A stretch of DNA of 64,000 nucleotides from Flavobacterium chungbukense (GCF_020805785.1 NZ_JAJGZV010000003.1:496001-560000); one strand, 5' to 3'; numbered from the stretch's first letter, positions 24,601 to 38,100 are shown. Numbers and translations: made by a program. The notes: a model not told the origin generated them from the sequence alone.

Positions 24601-26069
24601 CTTTACAAGCAAAATTATTAGCAGACGCGAAAGTTAAAGCAGATGCTGAGGCGACTGCAAAAGCAAAAGCTGACGCAGAAACGAAAAGATTACAAGAAGA
24701 GGAAAATGCACGTCAGGCTAAATTGGCTGCAGATGCAAAAGCGAAAGCAGATGCTGAAGCATTGAAAGTAAAACAAGCTGCAGATGAGAAAGCAAGATTG
24801 GCAGAAGAAGCACGTCAGGCTAAATTAGCAGCAGATGCAAAAGCCAAAGCGGATGCCGAAGCAGAGAAAGCGAGATTGGCAGCGGAAGCTAAAGCAAAAG
24901 CAGATGCAGACGCATTGAAAGTAAAACAAGCTGCTGAAGAAAAAGTAAGATTGGCAGAAGAGGCTCGTCAGGCTAAATTGGCTGCAGACGCAAAAGTAAA
25001 AGCAGATGCTGAAGCAGAAAAAACAAGATTAGCAGCAGAAGCGAAAGCCAAAGCAGATGCTGAAGCGTTGAAATTACAACAAGCTGCGGAGGAAAAAGCA
25101 AGATTGGAAGAGCAAGCTCGTCAAGAAAGATTAGCAGCTGAAGCTAAAGCAAAAGCAGATGCCGAAGCAGAAAAAGCAAGATTGGCAGCAGAAGCAGCAA
25201 ACAAAGACGCAACAGCAAAAGCTATTGAAGAATTAACAGCTTCGATTGCTAATACAAGTAAAATGCAAAATGAGTTATTGGCACAATTTACAGCGACAGT
25301 TGCTAATAAACAAAAAGACTTAAATGACTTGAAAGAGGAGAATGATTTAAGTGAAAAAGGAATTTATAGAGAGCCAAAACCTTTCAAAAGTGTAGCGGCA
25401 GAGAATAGCCAAATCGAAGCATTGAAATTGCAGATTGCTGATGCAAATACCAGCATGAAAAATGAAATCGCTAAGTTGACTAATCTATACAATGACAGAC
25501 TTAAAAAATTCCCTAAAAATGATCCTTTAAACAAGGCTTATTTAGAGAAGATAAACGAGCTGAAAGCTGCTCAGTTGAGAATGGAACAACAAGGTGCGGC
25601 TTTAATAGCAGATTTGGAGCGTATTAAAGCAGAAACTGAAATTGAGCGTAAACGTAGAATTAAACGTGCAGCTTATGAGAATGATCAAGGAAGATATGCA
25701 CAGGACGTTGCGGCTCTTAAACGCATAAAAGAGACAACTAAAGTTAGTAATACGCCATTGACAGCAAATGATTTTGATTTTGGTGAAGAGCAGTCAAACA
25801 TGCAGATTATTAAGAATATTAAAAATTCTGATAGTGGTTATTATTTAATTCTTGCGGTTCACAATAGTGTTCAAAAACGTGATGAGTTCTTAACTAAAGC
25901 TGTGGCTGCCGGACGTACAGATATTAATTTCTTTTATAATGTGACAACAAGTAAGTATTATATCTACTACGAGAAATATGATGGTTTACAGGAAGCTACA
26001 AAAGCATTGGAAGCCAAAGGTAATAAGCCTTACAACGGAAGAATGGCCATCGTAAAAGTGGAGAATTAG
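21648..26069 (+). CDS. sprD: Gliding motility protein SprD-like: PorP-type barrel + giant Ala/Lys coiled coil + SPOR-like end
   Basis: 1473 residues. Residues 1-310 are a PorP/SprF-family outer-membrane protein (signal peptide, then INPTFSFVREANPYVSFYNKRQWVQFDDAPQTY, LTFGLNVGAYQSGL, SIAIEYNYERGMGNFSNLGGSHEFAIAYKF). Residues about 318-1185 are an almost unbroken Ala/Lys/Asp/Glu repeat (AAEAKAKADAEA type) that should form a very long TolA-like coiled coil. Residues 1186-1380 are further coiled coil. The last 90 (SGYYLILAVHNSVQKRDEF ... FFYNVTTSKYYIYYEKYDG) resemble a SPOR domain. The layout suggests an outer-membrane barrel with a stalk reaching to the cell wall. It lies directly before sprB. 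Confidence 0.8.
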   Translation: MKKILLFITLFYGFSNVLYSQNASEDGVVSFSLPIRNSLKFNRYLINPTFSFVREANPYVSFYNKRQWVQFDDAPQTYLANYSGRIRENDAFAIGLFQQNYGLMTVFGGIANFAHNIVLDQDSNLTFGLNVGAYQSGLNKGKIISDDSDILIGEYPSSTLLTVNPGINYGTAFLDFGLSINNLVLYNFGAGMVKEDPERAIQLHAMYTGYIDSYGFFDRSRFSGIVRTEIKKDKTVISGLGMLTLQQGIWAQAGYNTLYGVSAGLGVNISPSIAIEYNYERGMGNFSNLGGSHEFAIAYKFKNRNYYYADEDEGSLIDPAKPKAVMAKPSTAAKVTREDGAEKARLAAEAKAKADAEARQARLAASEKVKADAEAAAKAKLDADNKAKADAEAVKIKLAADAKAKADAAAAARAQTATANRAVATTQKTQAQLAADKARADAEERRIKLAADNKARVDAAAAARAQAAANKPVANKPVVASTAPKTQAQLAADKAKADAEAMKLKLAADAKAKADAEAAAKAKAEVPKPAPAPAPQKTAAQLAADKAKADAEAARQARLAAAEKAKADAEAARIKLIADNKAKADAAEAKRKADAKAKAAEADMQSILAADAKAKADSDALQARLAAEAKAKAAAEAKTKVSIDAANKAKLAADAKAKAAEEAAQKERLAAEAKAKADEEARQALIAAEAKAKADAEALKIKQAEEARQAKLAADAKAKADAEALQAKLVADAKAKADAETAAKAKLAADAEAEKARLAAETKAKADAEAEKARLAADAKAKADMEALQAKLIADARVKADAEATAKAKADAEAKKLQEAEEARQVKLAADAKAKADAEALQAKLAADAKAKADAEALRAKQAADEKARLAEEARQAKLAADAKAKVDAEALQAKLAADAKAKADAEALKVKQAADEKARLAEEARQAKLTADAKAKADAEALKAKQAEEARQAKLAADAKAKADAEALEAKLVADAKAKADMAALQAKLLADAKVKADAEATAKAKADAETKRLQEEENARQAKLAADAKAKADAEALKVKQAADEKARLAEEARQAKLAADAKAKADAEAEKARLAAEAKAKADADALKVKQAAEEKVRLAEEARQAKLAADAKVKADAEAEKTRLAAEAKAKADAEALKLQQAAEEKARLEEQARQERLAAEAKAKADAEAEKARLAAEAANKDATAKAIEELTASIANTSKMQNELLAQFTATVANKQKDLNDLKEENDLSEKGIYREPKPFKSVAAENSQIEALKLQIADANTSMKNEIAKLTNLYNDRLKKFPKNDPLNKAYLEKINELKAAQLRMEQQGAALIADLERIKAETEIERKRRIKRAAYENDQGRYAQDVAALKRIKETTKVSNTPLTANDFDFGEEQSNMQIIKNIKNSDSGYYLILAVHNSVQKRDEFLTKAVAAGRTDINFFYNVTTSKYYIYYEKYDGLQEATKALEAKGNKPYNGRMAIVKVEN
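22600..25200 (+). repeat. Low-complexity coding repeat of sprD
   Basis: About 2.6 kb of GCA/AAA/GAT/GAA-rich DNA. Blocks of 153 bases (51 codons) repeat nearly identically: units start with CGTCAGG at 24117, 24270 and 24423, then at irregular but in-frame distances (24501, 24711, 24813, 24966). All spacings are multiples of three, so gains or losses keep the reading frame. Confidence 0.85.
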
Positions 26070-26085
26070 AAAGAAAGAATAAATA

Positions 26086-26110
26086 GTCTCTCTTCAATTC
26101 GGAGAGAGAC
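26086..26110 (+). other. Hairpin between sprD and sprB
   Basis: GTCTCTCT (26086-26093) pairs with AGAGAGAC (26103-26110) around a 9-base loop, with no T tract. It sits in the only sizeable gap (118 bases) inside the sprC-sprF part of the operon. It could be an RNA-processing or stability element; it does not look like a terminator. Confidence 0.4.
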
Positions 26111-26187
26111 GTTGAAATAAATGTTATCAAAAACAAATGCTTTTATAGACTAATGCCCCTTAGCTATAAGATAGAAGTAACAAAAAA

Positions 26188-29100
26188 ATGATTATGAAAA
26201 AACCTACTACTTTAAGAACGCTGATTTTTGCTTTAGCTTTGCTATTCAATTTTGTCACTTATGCACAAAATGGAATTGCATTTAATTCTAAGCCTAATCT
26301 GAGTTCAAATGAGAATTTATTCTTAAAAACAAATAGTCAGTTTGAGAATCAATTTAATTTAACTACTCGTGATGATGTAGCAAAAAAAACAGTTGCACCT
26401 TTAACGAACCCAGTGATTCCATATGCACAATTGCCTTACGCTGGACAAGTGTCGCAATGTCCGAACGATGGTAAATTACTTCCAAAATTATTTTTGTGTG
26501 GTGGAAATGATTCACGACTGATTGATACAAAAATAACAGATGCGCAATCTATCATTTGGGAAAGATTTGTTTCTGGAGGAAGTTGTGTAACGGTTTCAAA
26601 TAGCGATTGTGCAAATGAAACTGCGGCATCTACATGCTGGAATCAAGTAGGTACTGGAAAAGATTATCTTGCAAATTCAGCAGGACAATTCCGTGTTAGA
26701 ATAATTGACGCAACTGGAACTCCGTATATTTTCTATTTTAATGTTTATCAAAATACTTTAATACCCACAGCCACCACAAAAAGCGATATTATAAGAAATA
26801 GCGCAGGAACTTGTCAACTTAATGGTAAAATTACCGTTGGTGGTTTTGCACCTGGATACGAATATAGTTTTACAACAACAGGTTCTTCAGGTTCATGGCA
26901 AGACAGTAATGTTTTTACAACAAGTACTCCTGGCAATTATACTGCTTATATAAGAATAAAAGGAGTTGTAGGTTCATGTGAGTTTAAAGTTATTAACCTT
27001 GAAATAAAAAATGTAAGTTTTGCGGTAACCACTTCTATTGCTTCTCCAAAATGTAGTGGAGCTACAGGTAGTGTACAAGTAATTACAAATGATATTAATC
27101 AGGAGTATACTTATACAATATATAGTGGAACAAATACAAACGGGGCATATTTGAATCAGGTGGGTCCGACAGAAAATCCAACTGTAACTTTTAATGGGTT
27201 ATCTTCTGGAACTTATACAATATTAACTTCTGTAAGAGGTTCTTCTTGTGCACCTGAAAAAAATACCATTACTATTGCTACGGCGCCTAATCCAATAACG
27301 TCAGGAGCAAGTATAACTACAGCATTACAAGCATGTAGTTCAGGTCAAATCACAATTACTAGAAGTGGAGGAACAGCTCCTTATAAATATTTTGTAAATA
27401 CTAACGGTGCTGGTTTTGCAGAAAACCCAACAAATATTATTGTAGTAACACAACCAGGAAGTTATGTGATTCGTGTAGAAGATGCTAACGGTTGTAGCGC
27501 TGCTAATAATGTTACAGTTAATGTCCCTGCGGTTACCAAGCCAATTTATCAGATTAATAAGATAGATGGGGATTGTTTAGGAAATGTAGGTAAAATTTCA
27601 CTTAACGTAACTAACAGTAACACATACAATCTTATAGAGTATAGTATTGATAATGGAGCTAATTTTTCACCTAGTACAACAGTATTCGATATTCCAAATG
27701 AAGGTAGTTACCGAGTAGTTGTACGATATAGAAAAAATGTTGGTGGTAATGGTTCTTTCTGTACTGAACCTGCAAGCATAATAACTGTCGGTCCATCTGT
27801 GGCTTTGACAGCTTCAGCTGGTGTTGGTGAATTATCTGGTTGTGGTCCTGTTGGAAAAGAACTTTATGGATTGGTAAGAATTATAAATCCTCAAGGGGGA
27901 ACTCCTTTTCCAGGAGCATCTCCTTATCAATATAGTTTCGATGGTAAAGCATCATGGACAAATAATAATTCTCAATACATGAATTATGGTGGACCTTACA
28001 CGGTTTATATAAAAGATGCTGCCGGATGTGAATATGCCATGGGTGGAATTACTATTGATAAAAAACCAGATCCTCCAACGATAAAAGTCTTAGATCCTGT
28101 TTTTAATTGCGACGGATCGGCTACAACTACAGTAACAGTTACAAATAGCGGTTCTGGAGATCCAAAATACGCTTATGATTATTATATGGATGGTGTTTTA
28201 AATACATCTATTCCAACAAACGTTTTCAGGAACGTAACGCAAGGTGATCATACCGTAACAGTAAAATATAACGTATTAAAAGTTTCTACTTACAGTAACT
28301 TATTGCAGGAAGATTTTGGAAAAGGTGGTTTTACTACAACTCCAGGAATTAATCCTGCATATTGCTACGAAGATGAAGCATTTACGCATCTTTTGCCAGG
28401 ATATGCATGTAATAGAGATGAATGGATTAATGATGGAGAATATGCAGTTGCAAGTAAGATTAGAACAAGATTTAATAATTCTTGGATAGTTGCAAAAGAC
28501 CATACTACTCCAACAGATGCACTTGGAAGGTTTCTTGTGGTAAACGTAGGTGGAACTGCAGGTATCGGTGGTATTTTATATAGCAAACCGATTAAAGATG
28601 TTATTGAAAACCAAGATGTAATAATTTCATTATGGGCTGAAAATTTAATTGTTAAGACATCAACTACACATGATGATCCAAAATTAACGATTCAGTTAGT
28701 TAATAACTTAAATGGAGTTGGCGGTACTGAAACAATCGTTGCAACAACTGATACTGCAAATCCTTGGGTTGTTCCTAAATCAGAAAAGTGGGAATATAAA
28801 GAGTTGATGTTAAATCCAGGAGCATACAAAAACCTGAGTTTTGTTATTCGTTCTTATAGTAACCAGTTCAATGGTAATGATGTACTTATCGATGATATTT
28901 GGGTACGTCAAATTCCAAAATCATGTAATACAGTTGCTGATTTTCCTATTTATGTTGATGGAAGTAAAGCTTTCTCTGCTGGTATAACTGGATTTAAAAA
29001 TATACAATGTAGTGGACAACAAAATGGAGAAATTACATTATCTGCCAAAAATTTTGATCCGGCAAAAGGATTTCAATATTTTGTGGCCGGAGATCCAGCA

Positions 29101-32100
29101 GGTTGGAGAACTTACATTCCAGTTCCTGCAGCTTCTAGTGGAAGTATAACTTTAAATAATCTACAAGCGGGTACTTATAATATTCAGATTCGCTACGATA
29201 ATTCTGCTAATAGCTGTACTTTTCCATTAGCTCAGGAAATCAAAATGCCTAAAGAGTTAAAGGTTAGAGCTTGGGTAGATCAAGTTGCTACATGCGAAAT
29301 AGGAGCTACTATAAAAGCAGAGGCAAGTGATGGAACCCCAGGTTATGAATACGAATTAAGAGAGAGTGATGGTGTAACAGTTGTAAAACCTTTTCAGTCG
29401 TCAGGAGAATTTTTAGATATCAAAAAAGTTGGCAACTACAAAGTTATAGCGAGAGATTTAAATTCATGTCAGACAGCTGTTCTGGCATCTGTAGATGTTG
29501 TTGCTGCAGTTCCTCCTCAGATTGCATTTGATACTTCAAACTTATGCTTTAATAGTTCGGCTGAAATAATAGTGAGAATTACTGGTGGAGTTGGGAAATA
29601 TACTTATACAACACAATTTAATGGTGGTACTGAAAGTGCTCCTAGTGCACCTTTTGACGGTCCAACTTTTACTTATGTAGCTAATTCATCTGGTTCTTAC
29701 ATTTTTAAGGTTAAAGATAGTTATGGTTGTGAGTCAGATCCTAAGACTCAAGTTATAAATGAGAAATTAACTGTTGAGGTTCCTGTTACAACAGGTCTAA
29801 GCTGTAATGTTGCTCCAAACAACAGAGCAGTAATTACAGGTACTGTTTCTGGTGGAAAAGGACCTTTTGTTGTTACATTGGCTTCAGGAAATACTACTGG
29901 TACTTTAGTACAACCTACTGCAACAGGAAATACATTTACTTATGCAACTGCAGTAGCAGGAGATTATACTTTTAGAGTTACAGATTCAGGAAATTGTTCT
30001 GTGACTAGTGTTAAAGCTACAGTCGCTCCTTTAACTGCGATTGTTTTAAATTCAGATAATAAAAACCCAAAATGTGTGGGAGCAGCTACAGGAAGTGTAG
30101 AATTATTGCCATCTGGAGGTGCGGGAGAATTTACTTATAGTAGAGATAATATTACATTTAATGGTAATTCAGTTATCAATGGATTGGCTGCAGGAGCTTA
30201 TACTTTTTATGTAAAAGACAAGAATAAGTGTGTACAAAGTATCAATGTAACGTTGACAAATCCGCCAGCAGTTACAGCTACAGCTAATTTCCCAGCAAAC
30301 ACTAATTGTAGTTCATCTGTTGTTGTTACCGTTACAGGCGGTGGCGGAACAGGTACTTTAGGATATAGTTTTAACGGAAGTACAACTTATACAGGAGTAA
30401 ATACGTTAACGGTAAATCTTACCTCTTCAACTCAAGTTATTACATATTCAGTAAAAGATGCAAATGATTGTACCGTTACAAAAACAATAACAGTACCAGC
30501 ATATAATCCACCAGCAGGAATCACATTCAGTACTCCAGCAGCAATTACATGCGAAACTGGTAAAACAACAACTAGCGTAACTTTAACTCCAACAGTTGGA
30601 GGAGTTGCGCCATTTACTTATTTAATGACTTCTGGAACTGGATCGGGAGCTTCTAATACTACTGGAGTTTTCTCTGGATTAACTGCAGGAGCTTACACTT
30701 TCGAACTTACAGATGCAAATGGTTGTAAAACAACAGGAGGTATTACTATTGACGGTGCACCGACTATTGCAGTATCAGGTAAAAAGACAGATATTAAGTG
30801 TGTTGGACAAACAAACGGTACAGCAACTTTTACTGTTACAGGAGCAAGTTCAGTTGGTAATTTTACGTATGTACTAACTCCAGCTTCTGGTACAGTTACT
30901 GTAGTAAATGATGAAGTTAGAGTTACTGGCTTAGGCGTAGGAACATATAAATTACAGGTTAGAGATAGATCTACAAACTGTCTTTCTAATGAAACATCAG
31001 TTACGATAAATCAAGCAATAGCAATTACAATTACAGCTGCAACGGCTTCTAATGTAAATTGTGGAAATTCTATTTCAAACATTGTGGTTACTGCTACTGG
31101 CGGTGTACCAAACTATAAATATGCTTACGTATTGAGAGGTGCAGGAATGCCAGCGGCTTCTGCTTTCTCAGATACAAATACAACAATTAATACAGGTGCA
31201 ACACAATCTAATTTATTGTGGGATGTGTATGTAATGGATCAAAATGATTGTACAGCAGGGCCATTTAATTTAGATATTCTGAGAGAGGCTTCTCCATCTG
31301 TAAAATCTCCGGCTCCAGCAACATTCTGTTTCAAAGCACCTTCGACAACAACAAAAGATCTTAGAACATTCTTTAATCTTGGAACAGGTACACATACTTA
31401 TACTGTAAATACAGTAGCAGTTACTAATCCAGCGGCTTATAACATTACAGCAAGCGGTACTTATACTATTGTTGTAAGAGATGCTAATGGATGTACTGCA
31501 ACAGCAACGTATATCGTTAATCCAGAATTGACGATTTTAGCAACGAGAGTAAAAGATTTAACTTGTGATAATGATGCAGAAATTACTTTTACTGCTAATG
31601 GCGGTTCAAACACTTATTCTACTTACGAAGTACAATTTAATGGTGCTGGAGCTTGGAATCCGGTAACATCACCATTTACTACGGCAAATTCTGGTACGTA
31701 CCAATTTAGAGTTACGGATAATGCAGGTTGTCAAGGGTTATCAAACATAATTACAATTACGCCAAAAACTACACCGTCATTTTCACATAATGAAAAACAG
31801 CCAACTTGTATTGGCGCTGCTGATGGTGAAATTAATATTACGAATCCAACAGGATTACAACCGTTTACTTATTTAATTAGAAACGGAGCGACAACAGTTT
31901 CGACAACAGCAACTGCTAATAATTTGCAAGCTGGAGTTTATACTGTTCTTTTAACAGATGCAAAAGGTTGTACTTTCTCAACTTCAATTACATTGAGTGA
32001 TCCAGTTGCGTTAAGTGCTACAGTACAATCTACACCTTTAGCATGTAATACAGATAATACAACAAAACAAGCAACGATTACTGTGACGAATCCAGATGGA

Positions 32101-35100
32101 GGATCTGGTGGTTATGAATATAGTTTTAACGGAGGAGCTTTTGCTGCTACAAATACTTACAGTACTACGGCATTATCGGTAACTGTAGTAATGAGAGATA
32201 GCAATAAGTGTACTCAGTCTTTAGGGACACAAACTTTTGATGCTTTAAACGGTCCAACAATTACAAATGTAAATGGTTCTCTTATTACATGTAAAACAGG
32301 AGAATCTACTAGTAATGTAGACATAACAGTAAGTAACGGAGTTGGATCTTTAGCTTATGTAATTGTTTCTGGTCCAACAACAACGAATACAACTGGAGCT
32401 ACAGACGGAAAATTCAAAGGATTACCTGCTGGAAATTATGTTTTCAAAGTGACAGATACAAATGGTTGTAGCGATGTAGAACATTATGAAGTTAAACCAT
32501 TAGTAAGTATTGCAGCTACATTGGCATCTCAAAATAATGTTGCTTGTAATGCTGGGGCTACAGGTTCTGCATCTATCACAGTTTCTGCATATTCAACTAC
32601 TTATACTGCGGTATTAACGGCAGGAACAGGAACAGTAAATATAACTGGAAGCACTGTAAATGTAACAGGTTTAGTAGCGGGATCTTATACTTTAACAGTA
32701 ACAGATGATGTTACAGATTGTTTCAAAGATGTAAACTTTACGATTACTCAACCAACGGTTGTAACATTGACATTAGGATCAAATAAAAATGCGAATTGTG
32801 ATCAACCTTTATCGAAAGTTTCAGTTACAGCTGGAGGAGGAAAATTACCTTACAGCTATGCTTTCAGAAGCACAACAGGAAATCCTGCAACAGGTGATTA
32901 TGTTTTAAATGCAAATACAGCAGATTTAGATCCAGCAATTACAACTTGGTATGCTTGGGTAAAAGATGCAAATGGTTGTGAGCAATCATTGCAAATTACG
33001 ATTGCTAAAGATCCAGATGCAGTTGTAAATCTTCCTGCACAGCAATGTTTTACAGGAACACCATTTGATATAGTTCTTTCTGGAACAGGGACAGGAACTT
33101 TAACGTATACAGTAAATGGTGCAGTTGCAACTAGCCCTTTTACAATTAGAGCTGCTGGAACTTACAAATTAGGTGTAAGAGATGCTAACGGCTGTACTAA
33201 TTTTAAAGATTATGTTGTAGAGAAACAAATATTTGCTAGTGCGCTTCCAGATAAAGATCTTACTTGTTCTACACCTATGGGTTCTGTAATTACAGTAACT
33301 ATCATAAATGGAACAGCGCCATTTAGTTACCAAGCCTATGATGGAACGACAACAGTTGGTTCATTAGTTACAGGTATAGCAACGAATACTTTTACGGAAA
33401 CTTTTACAACTCCAGGAAATTATAATTTTGTAGTTACAGATGCTAATGGATGTCCTGTGAGAACAAATGGAGTATTGTTAACAGCAACAGGTACTGTTCT
33501 TGCAAATGCGTCTATTATTGATGCAAACTGTAATAATAGCAGTGATGGTTCAGTAACATTTAATCCAAGTGGTGGTAAAGCGCCTTATAGAATTAGTTTT
33601 GATGGAAGTCCATTGGATTATAATACTTCTTTTGGAGGTTTAGCGGCTGGAACTTACAGTTATACTATTGAAGACGCTAGAGGTTGCCAAGATGTTAATA
33701 CAATAACAATCAATGAGCCAAGTGCAATTGTAGGGACATATCTTCCGCTTGATATTAAATGTGATGCGAATGTGCCAGGATCTATAGAAGTTACTGCTGT
33801 AGCAAATGGTGTAGCTCCATTTATTTATTCTTTATACGATAAAACAGGTGCAGCAATTCACACAAGTACAGCGACTAATAATAGAACATATTTGTTTCCA
33901 AATAATTTAGTATTTGGAGATTATACCGTATCGATTGTAGATATTAATGGATGTCAAACAGTAAGTCCAAAATTAAGAATATCGACAGAACCGCGTCTTA
34001 AGTTTTTACCAGTTGTTATAACAGGTACTTGCTCTGCTGGTGCTACTGTAGATTTATTCTTGGATCCAACTTTCCCAAGTGCTCCAAATTATATCTATTC
34101 AATAGTTGGGGATCCGAGTTCTGTTTCTCTTCCAACTTCAAATACAACATATCAGTTTACAGGATTGAATTTTGGTCAAACCTACTTTTTCCAAGTTCAA
34201 GATAATAATGCGTGTGTATCTGTTTTAGAGGTTGCAATTCCTAAATTGTCAAGTATTGATATTACGGCTATTTCTACAACGAATGTTACTTGTAACAGTA
34301 CGCCAGCACTTTCAAACGGTACTGTAAATGCTACTGCTTCTAATTATAGTTCTGGGGCGACACATTTACGTTTTGAAGTTGTAGATCAATTTTCAAATAC
34401 ATCTTTTGTACCACCAATTGCATTTAATGTACCTACTAACTATCCTAACCCAGTAAGCTATGGTTTTGCTAGTTTACCAGTAGGTTCTTATACTTTAGTG
34501 GTTAAAGAAATTGGAGGTACGGAATGTTCTACTTCAACGACATTTGAAATAAAACAACCAGTACAGCCAGTAAGTGTAAGTGTTGTAAGTCAAACCAAAG
34601 ATAATTGTAACGCAGATGCTCGTGTAACCGTGAAAGGAACTGGAGGAACAGGAACTTATCAATATACATTCGTTGCTGATGGAGATCCAGAACCAACTAC
34701 TGGTTATTCTTCAACAAATCCGTTAGTTATTAATTACGAAGCTGGTGCAGATTGGGATATTTGGGTAAAAGATGCTAATGGATGTACTGCTAAAGTTGAT
34801 GTGACTATTGACAAAGATTTGGCCCCAACTTTAAAAGTTGGTCCAGCAGTACCATGTTTTACAGGAATTGCATTTACAGTAGACTTAAGCCAATATTTTG
34901 ATGTAACTGTTGGTACTCCAATTTATACATTAGACGGAGTAGATTTAACTACTTCAACGGCCACTATATCAGCGGCTAAAACATATACAATTGGTGTAAG
35001 AGATGCTAATGGATGTACATCAACTGCGCCTTATGTGGTAAGAGAGGTATTAAGCCTTTCTGTAACAGATAAAAAAGAATTGGATTGTAAGTCACCAGCT

Positions 35101-38100
35101 CCAAACGGAGGTGTAACAGTGCAAGCTGATGGTGGAATTACAACTCCTGGTAGTTACACATACACAATCACAGCAGGACCAACAGTAAATACTACTGGTG
35201 CAAGCGATGGTAAATTTACAGATTTAGCTGCCGGTACTTATACTTTCCAAGTTAGCGACGGAACTTGTACTGCAACAACAACAGCTACAATTGATGCTTT
35301 AACTCCAATTATTCCAAGTAGAATTGTTGGTACACCTTTATGTGTTGGCGAGGCTGCAAACGTGGAGATTACCGCAACAGGCGGAAAAGGCGCTTATACT
35401 TACGGAAAAGGTGCTGTTCCTACATTGCCTACACAAACGAATAATATTTTCACGCAGACAGCTGCAGAAGGAACAGTAACGTATTATGTTAAAGACAGCA
35501 ACGACTGTGTTGAAACAATCGATGTTATAGTTACAGATCCAACACCTTTAGTAGTTACAAGTATTGATAGAATACAAATGCTTTGCGGTGGCGGAAATCT
35601 TCCAACAACGGCTAGAATTACCGTAAATGCTACTGGTGGTGCAGGAGGATTTGAGTATAGTTTCGATAATGGAAGTACATTCAGAGCTGATAACTTTTTA
35701 GAAACAACAACTGCGGATACCTACAATGTTGTAGTTAAAGATGCTAATGGTTGTACTGTAGCAATACCAGCAGTTATCGATGCATTAGATCCACCAGTTA
35801 TCACTGTTATTACTAATTCTCAAATGACTTGTCCAGGATTAGTAAGTGATGTAACAATTACTACTTCAAATGGTATTGGTACCAAAACATTTATGATTGT
35901 TTCAGGTCCCGTAACGACTAACCATACAGGAGATGCAACAGGTATTTATACAGGATTACCTGCTGGAGATTATGTATTTAGAGTTACAGATGCTAATAAC
36001 TGTACAGATGAAGATTTATTTACTGTACCAGCATTGCCAACTTTACAAATGCAAGAACAAGTTACTGCAAATGTAGATTGTATCGGAAATGCAACAGGTA
36101 GCGCAACATTTACAGCAAGTGATTTCACGGCTTCTGGAGGAGCATTTACTTATAATATAGTAACAACTCCAGCATCATTAGCTTTCAATCATAGTAAAAC
36201 AGGAGATGTTGTTACTTTAACTGATATGGTAAGTGGACACTATGAAGTAACATTTACAGATAATACAACACTTTGTACGGTAACTAAATCAGTAGATATT
36301 TCTCAGCCAGCAACGGCTTTATCAATAACTGCTACAGCAAGTGATGTACATTGTAATGAACCTATTTCTCAACTTACAATGAGTCCAGTAGGAGGAACGC
36401 CAACATATAGATATTCTATTGTACAAAGTGGTCAAGGAGTTGGAGCTTATTCTACAAAAACTTCTATTGATACTACTACATTGACAAATGGTGTAGCAAC
36501 TCCAAATGGTTTAGGAATGACTTGGTCAGTAGATGTTCACATCATCGATTCAAATAATTGTACTGCAATGACAACAGTAACAATTACTAAACAAGATTTA
36601 CCTACAGTTACAGCTCCAACTTTGGCAAGTAACCAATGTACAGCTGTTGGAAATTATACTTTCACAGCTACAGGTACTGGTGTTGGACCATTGAGTTTCA
36701 GTATTGATGGTACAGATTATTTTGAAAGCACAGGAACAACGTACGAATTTACAGTACCAGCTCCTATAGTAGCTTCACAAGCTTATACGGTTACTGTTAA
36801 AGATGCAAATGGTTGTACTTCGACAAGTACAACTTCAACAACAGTTTATAAACCGTTAACTTTCAGTGTAGTTCAAGATAAAGATATTACTTGTGTTCCT
36901 CTTCCTACAACTTCAACTACAACTACAGCTGCTCAATTTACATTGACTGCTGCAGATGGAAATCCAGGTTACACTTTTGCAGTGAATATCAACAACGGAG
37001 TATTTAACAATATTACTTCTCCTTATACAACTAGCGTGATTGGAACTTATGTATTCAGAGTTACTGATAGTAATAATTGCCAGGTTGAAAGCGACGTAAT
37101 TACTATAAACCCTCCTGTAAATCCTGCATTTACAACATTTAAAGCTGACGTAAAATGTAATGGAGGTAGCACAGGAACAATCAAAGTAACGCCTTCAGGA
37201 GGTGTTGGTCCTTATACTTTCGCTTTAAGCGGAGCTACACCTGCAAATAATACTGGAGATGCTTCAGGATTATATACTGGCTTAGCTGCGGGTTCTTACA
37301 CAATTGTGGTTACAGATAGCTACGGCTGTACATCTGGAGTTACACCTCCAATTGAAATTAATGAGCCATCAATATTAACAGCTAGTGCTGATTTCCCTGT
37401 AAATACTACATGTAGCAATACTACAGTAATTACAGTTTTAGGAGGCGGAGGTACACCAATTACAGGAAATGCTTTAGGTTACTTATTTAGTTTTGATAAT
37501 GGTGTGTCTTATGATGCAGGAAATACAATTTCAATTGATGATAATGGATCTGTACAAACAATCTGGTATTCTGTTAAAGATGCAAATGGTTGTACAACGG
37601 CGCCTCAATCAATTGATGTTAATCCATTAAACAAGCCAAATAAATTAGATTTTAATGCTACATTAATAACTTGTAATCCAGGTGAAAATGTTAGTACAGT
37701 TGAGGTTACAGCAAGAAATGGTGTTGGTGCGCTAGAATTTAGCATTATTGCAACGAATACAGCAACTTCTCCAGCATTATTTGGACCGATAACAACTCCA
37801 AGTTCTGCAGTTCCAGCAAGTTTCCCAGGATTAATTCCAGGTAATTATACTTTCCAAGTGAAAGATGCCAACGGTTGTACATTCCAAGATGTTTACACAG
37901 TAAAAGAACTTGTAAATATTGCTGTTGATGGAAATCTAGATAATGGAGTAGCTTGTAAAGGCGAAGAAAACGGAAAAGTAACATTTAAAGTTTCTGGATT
38001 CAATACAGGATTTAGCCATACAATTACTGGAGTTAACGCACCAGGAGTTGTAACGCCAGTAGGAACAGATACTTTTGTGTTGACTAATTTAGCGACAGGT

